Shown here piece after piece: positions 15,975 to 25,227 of a stretch of 48,860 bases of DNA. A program made the position numbers and the translations under genes. Each line of letters starts with the position of its first letter. Positions within the stretch are counted from its first letter, which is position 1. Source of the stretch: Pseudomonadota bacterium (GTDB taxonomy: Bacteria > Pseudomonadota > Gammaproteobacteria > Xanthomonadales > Xanthomonadaceae); contig JAEWZE010000299.1 in NCBI GenBank assembly GCA_023395465.1, forward strand, positions 1 through 48,860, read 5' to 3'. The notes under the pieces are model-generated. The model made no database searches, was not told the origin of the DNA, and saw nothing but the letters and a program-made list of their open reading frames with translations.

Positions 15975-16522
15975 CAGTCGTCGTTCCCGTCGCTGTCCGG
16001 GGCCGGCGTCCCGCGGGCCGGGGTGCGGTTGCGCGGCTCGAACTGCAGGGTCACGCGCCCGCCCTCGCTGCCGCCGCCGCCCTGCACCTGGCCGGTGCGC
16101 ATGTTGTAGACGATGCGCTCGCCGGCGATGCTGCCGCGGCCGGGCTGCTGCACCGAGGCGCCGCCGGTGAACACCACCGTGTCCTGCTGCAGGTCGTAGT
16201 CGACCTGGGCGGCGGTGGCGTTCATGGTGCCGCCGTTGTCCATGGTCTGCTTGAGCCGGACCGGCGAGCCGGTCAGCTTGGCGGCGCGGATCTCGCCGTC
16301 GGCCTGGCGCAGGTCGGCGCGCGCGGCGTCGATCACCAGCGAACCCTGGACGATATGGACCGCGCCGGTCAGTACGCAGGGGCCGGAGTCGGTGACGGTG
16401 CAGTCGCTGCGGTTGGCCTGCACCTGCATGGTCTGCTGGCGGTCGGAGGACTTGCCCAGGGCGGCGCCGGCGCAGGCGACGGCAATCAGGCCAAGGACCA
16501 GCTTAGCGGCGTGTGGGGTCAT
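15974..16522 (-). CDS. lptA: LPS transport periplasmic protein LptA
   Basis: A 182-residue periplasmic bridge protein with an N-terminal signal peptide (cleavage near ALGKSSDRQ) and an OstA/LptA beta-jellyroll domain (about 30-150). Strands such as MQVQANRSD, LVIDAARADLR and VDYDLQQDTVVFTGGASVQQ are typical. The C-terminus is rich in Arg/Pro/Asp and probably disordered. The start at 16522 lies inside the last 20 bp of lptC, so translation is likely coupled. Confidence 0.92.
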
Positions 16523-17066
16523 TGTTGAGGCTCACCTTGGACAGGAGCTGGATGCGCTTGCTGGCCAGATCGGCCTCCATCCCGGTACCGCGCATTGTAG
16601 TGCCGGGGGTGGTGATGGTCACGACAGCCTCGGACGTGGCCCGGTTCTCTTCCGGATGCACGTCGAGCTGCTCGGTGCGGAGCACGGTGGGCCGGCTGGC
16701 GCCCATCGGGCTGTCGGCGACGACGTCGCCGCGCAGCTGGACCAGGGTGCTCTTCTCGTTGACCCAGCCGGTCCTGGCCCGGACTTCCCAGCGGCTGCCG
16801 TGCTGGTCTGGCATCAGGAACAGCGGGGTGGCCAGTTCCAGCGTGCGCGCGCCGGGGGTCTGGTGCAGTTCCGGCGCCCGCAGCGAGAACGATTCCTGGC
16901 CGGTGCTGTCCAGGGTGACGACCTCGAAGTCGCGCAGGATGTAGTCCGAGCGCAGGCCCTCGCCGCCCTCGGCCGGCGCGTCCGCGTCGTCGCCGCGCCA
17001 GGCGAACCAGCCGCTGAGCAGCGCGCCGGCGAGCAGGGCCAGGATGATCCAGAGCCGCCAGTTCAT
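16503..17066 (-). CDS. lptC: LPS export protein LptC
   Basis: A 187-residue bitopic inner-membrane protein that passes lipopolysaccharide from LptB2FG to LptA. One N-terminal membrane helix (about 5-23) is followed by the periplasmic LptC domain; DYILRDFEVVTLDSTG and the PEENRATSEAVVTI region are typical. The start at 17066 overlaps the kdsC stop (ATGA). The frame is open upstream, but that stretch is antisense-free coding of kdsC in another frame and is excluded. Confidence 0.92.
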   Translation of the reverse strand: MNWRLWIILALLAGALLSGWFAWRGDDADAPAEGGEGLRSDYILRDFEVVTLDSTGQESFSLRAPELHQTPGARTLELATPLFLMPDQHGSRWEVRARTGWVNEKSTLVQLRGDVVADSPMGASRPTVLRTEQLDVHPEENRATSEAVVTITTPGTTMRGTGMEADLASKRIQLLSKVSLNNDPTRR

Positions 17067-17608
17067 CCCTCGCGGTCCTCGAGCAGCGCCGCGACGCGGC
17101 CCTGCGCATGCAGGATCAGGTCGCACAGTTCGCGCGCGGCGCCTTCGCCGCCGCGCGAGGGCGTGACCCAGTGCACTTGGTCGCGGATCCAGTGGTGCAC
17201 GCTGGCCGGGGCCACGGCGAAGCCGGCGATACGCAGCACGGTCAGGTCGGGCAGGTCGTCGCCCATGAACGCCACTTCCTCGCGCGCCAGGCCCAGCCGG
17301 GTGCGGATCTCCTCGACGCAGGCGACCTTGTCGTCGACGTCCACGTGCGGCTCGGCGCCCAGCTCGCGGGCGCGGTTGGCCGCCACCAGGCTGTTGCGGG
17401 CGGTGATGAAGGCCACGGTGACGCCGGCCTTGCGCAGCTGGACCAGCCCCTGGCCGTCGAGCACGTTGAACGCCTTGGACTCGCGCCCGTCCTCGTCGAA
17501 CCACAGCCGCCCGTCGGTCAGCGTGCCGTCCACGTCGAAGCAGGCCAGCCGGATCCGGGCGGCGCGTTCGACGAGTCCGGCGGGGTATTCGGGGCGGTGG
17601 TGCGGCAC
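17063..17608 (-). CDS. kdsC: 3-deoxy-D-manno-octulosonate 8-phosphate phosphatase KdsC
   Basis: A 181-residue HAD-family phosphatase that releases Kdo from Kdo-8-phosphate for lipid A core synthesis. CFDVDGTLTDG carries the nucleophile Asp, ITARNS is motif II and GDDLPDL holds the metal-binding acidic pair. The GTG at 17608, preceded by an AGG-type ribosome site, is the preferred start because it gives the family length. An ATG at 17734 would run into kdsD without family support. It is coupled to lptC by an ATGA overlap. Confidence 0.93.
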   Translation of the reverse strand: MPHHRPEYPAGLVERAARIRLACFDVDGTLTDGRLWFDEDGRESKAFNVLDGQGLVQLRKAGVTVAFITARNSLVAANRARELGAEPHVDVDDKVACVEEIRTRLGLAREEVAFMGDDLPDLTVLRIAGFAVAPASVHHWIRDQVHWVTPSRGGEGAARELCDLILHAQGRVAALLEDREG

Positions 17609-17690
17609 GTCTAACCTCGGTTGTCGGGATGGAGCCAGGACAGGAAACCGGTTGCGGCCTGTACCGGCCGCGAACCGCGAAGTACCACGA

Positions 17691-18689
17691 TCACACCACG
17701 CGCGCCCGCAGCAGGTCGTGCACGTTGAGCGCACCGACCACGCGCCGCTGCGCGTCGAGCACCAGCAGGGCGTTGATCTTGCGCGTCTCCATGAGGCGCG
17801 CGGCCTCGACCGCGAGCGCCTCGCTGTCGATGGTGACCGGGTCGCGGGTCATCACCTCGGCGATCGGCGTGGCGTGCACGTCGACGCTGCGGTCGCCGAG
17901 CGTGCGGCGCAGATCGCCATCGGTGTACAGGCCCAGCAGCACGCCGTCGGCATCGACCACCGCGGTCACGCCCAGGCGCTTGCGGCTCATCTCCAGCAGT
18001 GCGTCGCCCAGCGAGGCTTCGCCGGGCACGCGTGGCACGGCGTCGCCGGTGTGCATGACATCGCCGATGTGCAGGAGCAGGCGGCGGCCCAGGGCGCCGG
18101 CCGGATGCGAGCGCGCGAAGTCGTCGGCGGTGAAGCCGCGCGCCTCGAGCAGGGCGACGGCCAGCGCGTCGCCCATTGCCATGGTCGCGGTGGTGCTGGT
18201 GGTCGGCGCCAGGTGCAGCGGGCAGGCCTCCTCCGGCACGCTCACGTCCAGGTGCACGTCGGCGGCCGTGGCGAGGGTGGAGCCGGGCCGGCCGGTCATC
18301 GCCAGCAGCCGGTTGCCCTGGCGCTTGAGCGCCGGCAGCAGCATCAGGATCTCGTCGGATTCGCCCGAATACGACACCGCCAGCACGATGTCGGCGTCGG
18401 TGACCATGCCCAGGTCGCCATGGCCGGCCTCGCCCGGGTGCATGTAGAACGCCGGGGTGCCGGTCGAGGCCAGGGTCGCGGCGATCTTGCGCGCCACGTG
18501 CCCGGATTTGCCCATGCCGGTGCAGACCACCCGCCCCGAGGCGGCCAGGACCAGCGCGCAGGCGCGGGAGAAGGCGCCGTCGACGCGCGCGGCCACCGCC
18601 TCCAGTCCGCGCGCCTCGACCGCGAACACGCGGCGGCCGGAGGCGGCGAAATCGATGGCGGGGGGCGTCGATGCAAAGGGCGTTGCCAT
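17691..18689 (-). CDS. kdsD: Arabinose 5-phosphate isomerase KdsD
   Basis: A 332-residue enzyme making D-arabinose 5-phosphate for Kdo synthesis. The SIS domain (about 35-180) has CTGMGKSGHVARK and VSYSGESDEI. Two CBS domains (about 205-330) follow. The ATG at 18689 was chosen because the other in-frame ATG (18728) lies inside a TAAAAT sequence that looks like the gene's own -10 box. It heads the long leftward envelope and regulation cluster, with ibaG-murA divergent. Confidence 0.94.
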   Translation of the reverse strand: MATPFASTPPAIDFAASGRRVFAVEARGLEAVAARVDGAFSRACALVLAASGRVVCTGMGKSGHVARKIAATLASTGTPAFYMHPGEAGHGDLGMVTDADIVLAVSYSGESDEILMLLPALKRQGNRLLAMTGRPGSTLATAADVHLDVSVPEEACPLHLAPTTSTTATMAMGDALAVALLEARGFTADDFARSHPAGALGRRLLLHIGDVMHTGDAVPRVPGEASLGDALLEMSRKRLGVTAVVDADGVLLGLYTDGDLRRTLGDRSVDVHATPIAEVMTRDPVTIDSEALAVEAARLMETRKINALLVLDAQRRVVGALNVHDLLRARVV

Positions 18690-18726
18690 ATCCGGTGGCC
18701 GGTCTTTCCGATAACCTAAGCCGTTC

Positions 18727-18732
18727 ATTTTA
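18727..18732 (-). promoter_or_regulatory. Candidate -10 box for the kdsD cluster
   Basis: Read on the minus strand, TAAAAT lies about 38 bp before the kdsD start. It would give a leader of roughly 30 bases. The -35 region is not clear. Confidence 0.4.
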
Positions 18733-18811
18733 GGCGCTCGCCGGCGTGAAAGGTCCGTCGCCCCGCTGGCGCGGCTGTCCGGCTCATGCGCGCTTCAGCA
18801 GGAATCCCCCA

Positions 18812-19047
18812 GTGAACCCCGATTTCATCCGCGATCTGATCCAGCAGGGGCTGCCCGGTGCCCGCGTCGACGTCTCCGGCGACGACGGCGTGCACTTCGA
18901 GGCGGTCGTCGTGTCCGAGGCCTTCGCCGGCAAGCTGCCGCTGGCCCGCCACCGCATGGTCTACGCCACCCTGGGCGAGCGCATGGGCGGCGAGATCCAT
19001 GCGCTGGCGCTCCGCACCCTGACCCCGGCCGAGGCCGAACGCGCCTG

Positions 19048-19048
<1 letters not shown>
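18812..19048 (+). CDS. ibaG: BolA-family protein IbaG
   Basis: A 78-residue BolA/IbaG protein, a small class II KH-like fold that pairs with monothiol glutaredoxins around Fe-S clusters. The VDVSGDDGVHFEAVVVSEAF region, LARHRMVYATLG and GEIHALALRTLTP match the family. The start is GTG at 18812 with AGGAA 9 bp upstream. The stop shares one base with the murA start (TGATG), the usual ibaG-murA coupling in gammaproteobacteria. Confidence 0.92.
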
Positions 19049-20307
<1,259 letters not shown>

Positions 20308-20309
20308 GC

Positions 20310-20627
20310 ATGGCCGCACGCGCCCGCTTTTCCCCGCGTCGCAAGCTGCTGCTGGCGGCGATGCTGCTGCTGTTCGCGGCGATGCTGGTCCTGCGCCTGA
20401 TGGGCGTCGCCGGCTTCAACGGCACCGAGCCGCGGCAGATGGACTGGAACGACGACGGCGTGGCGACCCGCGACGAGATCGTGCAGGGCTACACCGTCGT
20501 GGCCGTCAGCGAAACCCGTGAAGGCCCGCGCACCTGCCGGCACTACACGCGCCTGCGCGAACGCGGCGCGCCGTTCCGGGTGGAGTGCCGCGTCGAGTTC
20601 GCAGCAAGTCCGGACGCGGGACGCTAG
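20310..20627 (+). CDS. Small membrane-anchored protein with one EF-hand loop
   Basis: A 105-residue protein starting 2 bp after the murA stop and probably translated with it. A basic N-terminus and one hydrophobic helix (about 12-33) anchor it. Next comes a canonical 12-residue Ca2+-binding loop at 45-56, DWNDDGVATRDE, with Asp, Asn, Asp, Gly and Glu at loop positions 1, 3, 5, 6 and 12. Only one hand is visible, so binding may need a partner or dimer. The remainder has two Cys (CRHY, ECRV) that could form a disulfide outside the membrane. I know no function; the position after murA hints at an envelope role but does not show one. Confidence 0.75.
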   Translation: MAARARFSPRRKLLLAAMLLLFAAMLVLRLMGVAGFNGTEPRQMDWNDDGVATRDEIVQGYTVVAVSETREGPRTCRHYTRLRERGAPFRVECRVEFAASPDAGR

Positions 20628-20634
20628 CGCGGCC

Positions 20635-20665
20635 CGCGTCGTTGCAGCGCGTTGCGGACGACGCG
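20635..20665. terminator. Possible hairpin between convergent genes
   Basis: CGCGTCGT at 20635-20642 and its exact inverse at 20658-20665 can pair over a 15-base loop, between the EF-hand gene and the convergent DUF3108 gene. There is no T tract, so this is a modest terminator candidate. Confidence 0.35.
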
Positions 20666-20674
20666 CGCCTGCCG

Positions 20675-21406
20675 TCAGCGGACGGATTTCAGCTGCAGGT
20701 CGATATGGTCGCGGCCGTCGCGCTGCTGCAGGATGCGGGCCGGGACCGGCAGGCCGTCGACGATCCAGGCGGTGATGCTGCGGTCGTCGTCCTTCCACGC
20801 GACCTTGGTCGCCTTGTGCTGCTTGCCGCCGACGGTAACCTGTTCGGTGCCCGCCGGCTCGAACACGCGGCGACGCACGCGGCCATCCTCCACCAGCCGG
20901 TAGCTCAGCTCCTTGCCGGCCTTGAAGTCGCGCACCAGGGCGAGGTTGAGCAGCATGCCGTCGACGTCGCCGGGCTGCAGCTTCACCGGTCCGCGCCGGT
21001 CCTCCTTGACGTCGCCGTCCCAGGTGGCGCGGCCGCTGTCCCAGTCGTAGGTGGCGTTGATCGAACGCTTCTTCACCAGCATCGCCGCCAGGCCCGATTC
21101 GCCGCCCTGCGAGTCGTTGCCCGAGAGCGGCCGCCACTGGTCGCCCTCGGCCTCGAACACGGTGCTTTGTGCGAGCCGCGCCCCCGCGCCGCTGACCTCC
21201 AGGCTGTAATTCCAGCGGTCGTCGCCGGCGGGCGCCAGGGTCATGCGGCCGGCGGCCTGCATGCCCATGTAGTTGGCGTTGTAGTCGGCGGTGAACGGCT
21301 CCAGCGCCGAGGCGGATGCCGGTGCGCCGAACGCGGCCAGCAGGACGGCACAGGCCGCGGCGGCCTGGAGGGGGCGTCGGAGCGTCGTCATGGTCTTCAT
21401 GGTCAT
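20675..21406 (-). CDS. DUF3108 exported protein, copy B
   Basis: A 243-residue exported protein of the DUF3108 family, probably beta-rich and periplasmic. An N-terminal hydrophobic signal (about 8-33) precedes the DUF domain. Conserved blocks include QSTVFEAEGDQWRPLS, ATYDWDSGRATWDGD, DGMLLNLALVRD and the C-terminal PARILQQRDGRDHIDL. It is a paralogue of the gene just upstream (copy A) and overlaps it by ATGA. The family function is unknown; its members often accompany purN/purM in xanthomonads. Confidence 0.85.
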   Translation of the reverse strand: MTMKTMTTLRRPLQAAAACAVLLAAFGAPASASALEPFTADYNANYMGMQAAGRMTLAPAGDDRWNYSLEVSGAGARLAQSTVFEAEGDQWRPLSGNDSQGGESGLAAMLVKKRSINATYDWDSGRATWDGDVKEDRRGPVKLQPGDVDGMLLNLALVRDFKAGKELSYRLVEDGRVRRRVFEPAGTEQVTVGGKQHKATKVAWKDDDRSITAWIVDGLPVPARILQQRDGRDHIDLQLKSVR

Positions 21407-22188
21407 TGCATTCCCTGGTATTCGATCAGGCGCAGGTCGACGGCGTCCTCGCCGTCTTCACGCTGGAGGATGCGTACCGGCGTCGGCACGCCGTCCGCGA
21501 TCCAGAAGATGGTTTCGTCGTTGCCGCCGTTGGTGCGTTCCACCCGCATCGCCTCGTAGCTCAGTTCGGCGACGCTGACCGGTTCGGTCTGTCCGGCGAC
21601 CCGGTATTCGTAGTCGCGCACCCGGCCGCCGTCGACGAAGCGATAGGACAGCGCGCGGCCGGGTTCGGCATCGCGGATCACCGCGAGGTTGATCAGCAGC
21701 CCGCTCATGTCGCCGTAGCGGATCGGAACCGGCTCGCGCCGCTCCTGCTTGATGTCGCCGGTCCAGCGCGCGGTCTGGCTGTGCCAGTCGTAGGTGCCGG
21801 TGATCCTGCGGTTGAACAGCACGGCCGCCTTGCGCACCGTGCTCTGCGACAGCGGGCGGTAGATGCCGTTGGCTTCGTCGAAGACGGTGCTCTGCTCGAT
21901 GTTGAGTCCGAGCACGCCGGCAAAGCCGCGGTTGCCGCGGATGCCGAGGTCGATCCTCCAGCGCTGCGCGGCATCGTCGTGCGTCAGGCGCATGGTGGCG
22001 GTGCCGGCGGGTTCGCCGCCGTACCAGGCTTCGTAGCTGGCCACGAACGGCTGCAGCACGTGGCTGGCAGTCGCGGTCCCAGGCACTGTGGCGGGTGCCG
22101 GGTCCGTTGCGGCGCGCACGGTTCCGTGTACCGCGACGCAGAGCGCGGCGGTGGCGGCAAAGGCGGCAATGGAGGGGGTCAGGCGCAT
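21403..22188 (-). CDS. DUF3108 exported protein, copy A
   Basis: A 261-residue paralogue of the next gene. A signal peptide (about 1-26, ending TVRA) is followed by an Ala/Pro/Thr stretch and the DUF3108 domain: QSTVFDEANGIYRPLS, GTYDWHSQTARWTGD, SGLLINLAVIRD and PVRILQREDGEDAVDL match copy B block by block. The start at 22188 was chosen over a further upstream in-frame ATG because it opens a proper signal peptide. It follows purN by 10 bp and is probably in the purM-purN transcript. Confidence 0.85.
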   Translation of the reverse strand: MRLTPSIAAFAATAALCVAVHGTVRAATDPAPATVPGTATASHVLQPFVASYEAWYGGEPAGTATMRLTHDDAAQRWRIDLGIRGNRGFAGVLGLNIEQSTVFDEANGIYRPLSQSTVRKAAVLFNRRITGTYDWHSQTARWTGDIKQERREPVPIRYGDMSGLLINLAVIRDAEPGRALSYRFVDGGRVRDYEYRVAGQTEPVSVAELSYEAMRVERTNGGNDETIFWIADGVPTPVRILQREDGEDAVDLRLIEYQGMQ

Positions 22189-22198
22189 TGGCCCGTCA

Positions 22199-22924
22199 TC
22201 ATGCAAAGGCGTTATTGCACGACAGCTGAAGCGGAACGGCCCGTTCATCGCCGATCTGGACGCCATCTTCACGCAGTGCCACCGCGCCTCCGGCGAACAG
22301 CCGCAGGGTCGCGACCAGCAGCGGATGCTCGCGCGCCAGCACCCGGGCGCTAAGCGTTTCCTCGTCGTCGCCGGGCAGCACCGGCACGCGCGCCTGGGCG
22401 ATCACCGGGCCGCCGTCGAGCTCGGCGGTCACGAAGTGCACGCTCGCACCGTGCTCTGCAACGCCCGCCGCCAGCGCCTGGCGGTGGGTGTGCAGGCCCT
22501 TGAACGCCGGCAGCAGCGAAGGATGGATGTTGATGATGCGGCCGGTGCGCGGCGCGATCGCGCTGGCGTCGATCAGGCGCATGTAGCCGGCGCAGACCAC
22601 CAGGTCCGGTTGTGTCGCGTCGACGGCCGCGAACAGCGCGGCATCGAACGCCGCGCGCGAGGCGAAGTCGCGGGGCGACAGCGCCTGTGCCGGTATTCCC
22701 GCCTCGCGCGCGCGCTGCAGCGCCGGCGCGGAGGCGCGGTCGGAGAACACGCCCACGACCACGGCGTGCAGCGCGCCGCGCGCGATCGCCTCGAGGATCG
22801 CCTGCAGGTTGCTGCCGCGGCCGGACACCAGTACCGCCAGCCGCAGCGGCGTCCGGGTTGCCGCATCCGCGGGCGCGCCGGCGGGCACGGCCGGCCGGCC
22901 GCCTTCGCGTGTCCGCGTCCCCAT
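22199..22924 (-). CDS. purN: Phosphoribosylglycinamide formyltransferase
   Basis: A 241-residue folate-dependent GAR transformylase of purine synthesis. RLAVLVSGRGSNLQAIL opens the catalytic domain; INIHPSLLPAFKGLHTH holds the catalytic Asn/His and the AELDGGPVI region follows with the conserved Asp. The ATG at 22924 gives an extra 25-residue Ala/Arg/Pro-rich N-terminus compared with typical PurN, so a later start is possible. It lies 8 bp after purM. Confidence 0.95.
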   Translation of the reverse strand: MGTRTREGGRPAVPAGAPADAATRTPLRLAVLVSGRGSNLQAILEAIARGALHAVVVGVFSDRASAPALQRAREAGIPAQALSPRDFASRAAFDAALFAAVDATQPDLVVCAGYMRLIDASAIAPRTGRIINIHPSLLPAFKGLHTHRQALAAGVAEHGASVHFVTAELDGGPVIAQARVPVLPGDDEETLSARVLAREHPLLVATLRLFAGGAVALREDGVQIGDERAVPLQLSCNNAFA

Positions 22925-22932
22925 CCCGGTGC

Positions 22933-23988
22933 TCAGCCGATCCGTACGCGCCCGTCGTCGCGCGCGGCGACGACTTCGCCGATGCGCCAGTGCGCCAGGC
23001 CCAGCCGCGCCAGTTCGCCGCCCAGCCCCGCCACCGCGTCGCGGTCGACCAGCAGCACGAAGCCGATGCCGCAGTTGAAGGTGCGCCACATCTCCTCGCG
23101 GGCGACGCTGCCTTCTCGCTGCAGCCACTCGAACACCGGCGGCAGGGTCCAGGAGGACGCTTCGATGTCCACGCCCAGGCCCTCGGGCACGACCCGCACG
23201 ATGTTCTCGGTCAGGCCGCCGCCGGTGATGTGGGCCATGGCGTGGATGGACGGGCCGTGGGCGCCGCGCAGCAGTTCCAGGACCGGCTTGACGTACAGCC
23301 GGGTGGGCGCCATCAGCGCGTCGGCCAGGCTCACGCCGCCGACGTCGAGCGAATCGGGGCGACCGGCGCGGTCGTAGATGCGGCGGATCAGCGAATAGCC
23401 GTTGGAGTGCGGGCCGCTGGACGCGATGCCGACCAGCACGTCGCCCTCGCGCACCGAGGCGCCGTCGCGCAGTTCGGACTTCTCCACCGCGGCCACGCAG
23501 AAGCCGGCCAGGTCGTACTCGCCCGGCGGATACATGTCCGGCATTTCCGCGGTCTCGCCGCCGATCAGGGCGCAGCCCGACAGTTCGCAGCCCGTGGCGA
23601 TGCCGCCGACCACGGCCACCGTCGTCTCGACGTCGAGCTTGCCGGTGGCGAAGTAGTCCAGGAAGAACAGCGGTTCGGCGCCCTGCACCAGCACGTCGTT
23701 CACGCACATGCCGACCAGGTCGATGCCGATGGTGTCGTGGCGGCCCAACTGCTGGGCCAGCTTGAGCTTGGTGCCCACGCCGTCGGTGCCCGACACCAGC
23801 ACCGGCTCGCGGTACTTGCCCGACAGGTCGAACAGCGCGCCGAAACCGCCCAGCCCGCCCATCACCTCGGGCCGGAAGCTGCGCTTGACCAGCGGCTTGA
23901 TGCGTTCGACGACTTCGTTGCCCGCGTCGATGTCGACGCCGGCGTCGCGGTAGGTCAGGCCGGTGGGGGCGGAAGAGGGGGTAGTCAC
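22933..23988 (-). CDS. purM: Phosphoribosylformylglycinamidine cyclo-ligase
   Basis: A 351-residue AIR synthetase that closes the imidazole ring in purine synthesis. LVSGTDGVGTKLKLA, the GGETAEMPDMY loop and the AHITGGGLTENI region are characteristic. The start is the GTG at 23988; no ATG is available before the conserved TGLTYRDAGVDI. A TAGAAT box 28 bp upstream is a plausible -10. The gene is divergent from the DUF2066 gene, as in many gammaproteobacteria. Confidence 0.96.
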   Translation of the reverse strand: MTTPSSAPTGLTYRDAGVDIDAGNEVVERIKPLVKRSFRPEVMGGLGGFGALFDLSGKYREPVLVSGTDGVGTKLKLAQQLGRHDTIGIDLVGMCVNDVLVQGAEPLFFLDYFATGKLDVETTVAVVGGIATGCELSGCALIGGETAEMPDMYPPGEYDLAGFCVAAVEKSELRDGASVREGDVLVGIASSGPHSNGYSLIRRIYDRAGRPDSLDVGGVSLADALMAPTRLYVKPVLELLRGAHGPSIHAMAHITGGGLTENIVRVVPEGLGVDIEASSWTLPPVFEWLQREGSVAREEMWRTFNCGIGFVLLVDRDAVAGLGGELARLGLAHWRIGEVVAARDDGRVRIG

Positions 23989-24016
23989 GATGCGCAGCTC
24001 AGCCGGGCGGTCCGCG

Positions 24017-24022
24017 ATTCTA
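24017..24022 (-). promoter_or_regulatory. Candidate -10 box of the purM operon
   Basis: On the minus strand TAGAAT stands 28 bp before the purM GTG. The -35 is weak and GC-rich. The same TAGAAT hexamer precedes algH. Confidence 0.45.
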
Positions 24023-24127
24023 GCAGCCGCGCGGGCGGCGGCCCGGCCTGCGCGGCTGCGGCAGGCAGCCGGGGAGAGGGCTTTGTGGCACCATTTCCGC
24101 CACGACCGGAGTGGTGAAGGACGTCGG

Positions 24128-25210
24128 ATGCGACTGGCTGTACGTGGTGCACGGATGATCGGATGGGCCCTGGCGGCGCTGCTGCTGGCGGCGCCCGCGG
24201 CTGCCCAGCGCGTGGAAGGCGATCGCGCCGAGGCGCAGGGGCTGTACGAAGCCGAGGTCCCGGTGCGCACCCAGGCCGAGGCCGAGCGCACGGCCGGCTA
24301 TGCGCGTGCGCTGGCCCAGGTGTTCGCCAAGCTGTCCGGCGACCGCGGCATCGCCAGCCGTCCCGGCGTGGCGCAGGAGCTGCGCCGCGCGGCCGACTAC
24401 GTCGACGGCTTCGACTATCGCCAGGACGAGAGCATCGGCAGCAGCGGCGCGCCGAGCTTCCGCAGCATGCTGGTGGTGCGGTTCGTGCCCGAGGCCATCG
24501 ATGCGCTCACCGCCGCCCTGGGCCTGCCGGTGTGGCCGCAGCCGCGGCCCAAGCCGGTGCTGTGGCTGGCGATCGACGACGGCAGGGGCCCGCGCCTGGT
24601 GGGCGTCCAGCAGAGCAATGCGGCGCGTCCGCTGCTGCAGCGGGCGGTCGAGCGCGGCTACCGCCTTGGCCTGCCCTCGGGCAGCGCCGCCGAGCAGGCC
24701 GCGGCGGGCGCGATCTGGCGCGGCGATACCGCCGCCATCGCGCGCCTGTCCTCACGCTACAACCCGCCGATGCAGCTGATCGGCAAGCTCTACCGCAGCG
24801 CCGGGGGCTGGAAGGCGGACTGGATCTTCGTGGACAGCGGCCGGGTGCTCTCGCGCTGGTCCGAGTCCGGCGGCGACGCGCGCCGGACCATGGCCACCGG
24901 CGCGGACGGCGCGGCCGACGCGCTCATCAAGCGCTACGCCAAGGCCACCGCGCCCGCCGACCCGGTGGTCCAGCGCATCGTCTTCACGGGCTTGCGCAGC
25001 GGCAGCGATTACCTGCGCCTGTCCGCGGCGCTGCAGCGCATGTCGGTGGTGCGCGCGATCCGTCCGCTGCACGCCAGTCCGGACCGCCTCGAGGTCGAAC
25101 TGGACCTGCTGACCGGGATGTCGGGCTTCCGCCGCATGGTCGACGAGGCGGTGCTGCTCGAGGTTGAAGGCACCGACGAACTGGCCCCGCCGGTCTACCT
25201 GCTGCACTGA
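24128..25210 (+). CDS. DUF2066 exported protein
   Basis: A 360-residue protein with an N-terminal signal peptide (cleavage after PAAAQ). The DUF2066 domain starts with LYEAEVPVRTQAEAERTAGYARALAQVF in outline and continues to the middle of the chain; VWPQPRPKPVLWLAIDD is also a family block. The role is unknown, but the gene is regularly found between purM and the perM-hda pair in gammaproteobacteria. GGA 7 bp before 24128 serves as ribosome site; an ATG at 24155 is an alternative. Confidence 0.87.
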   Translation: MRLAVRGARMIGWALAALLLAAPAAAQRVEGDRAEAQGLYEAEVPVRTQAEAERTAGYARALAQVFAKLSGDRGIASRPGVAQELRRAADYVDGFDYRQDESIGSSGAPSFRSMLVVRFVPEAIDALTAALGLPVWPQPRPKPVLWLAIDDGRGPRLVGVQQSNAARPLLQRAVERGYRLGLPSGSAAEQAAAGAIWRGDTAAIARLSSRYNPPMQLIGKLYRSAGGWKADWIFVDSGRVLSRWSESGGDARRTMATGADGAADALIKRYAKATAPADPVVQRIVFTGLRSGSDYLRLSAALQRMSVVRAIRPLHASPDRLEVELDLLTGMSGFRRMVDEAVLLEVEGTDELAPPVYLLH

Positions 25211-25227
25211 CCGACGGAGCCGAGCCG

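Noticed and set aside
18690..18728. Longer kdsD start at 18728 (MNGLGYRK).
   Set aside because: The ATG falls inside the likely -10 box, and the extra residues are not a family feature.
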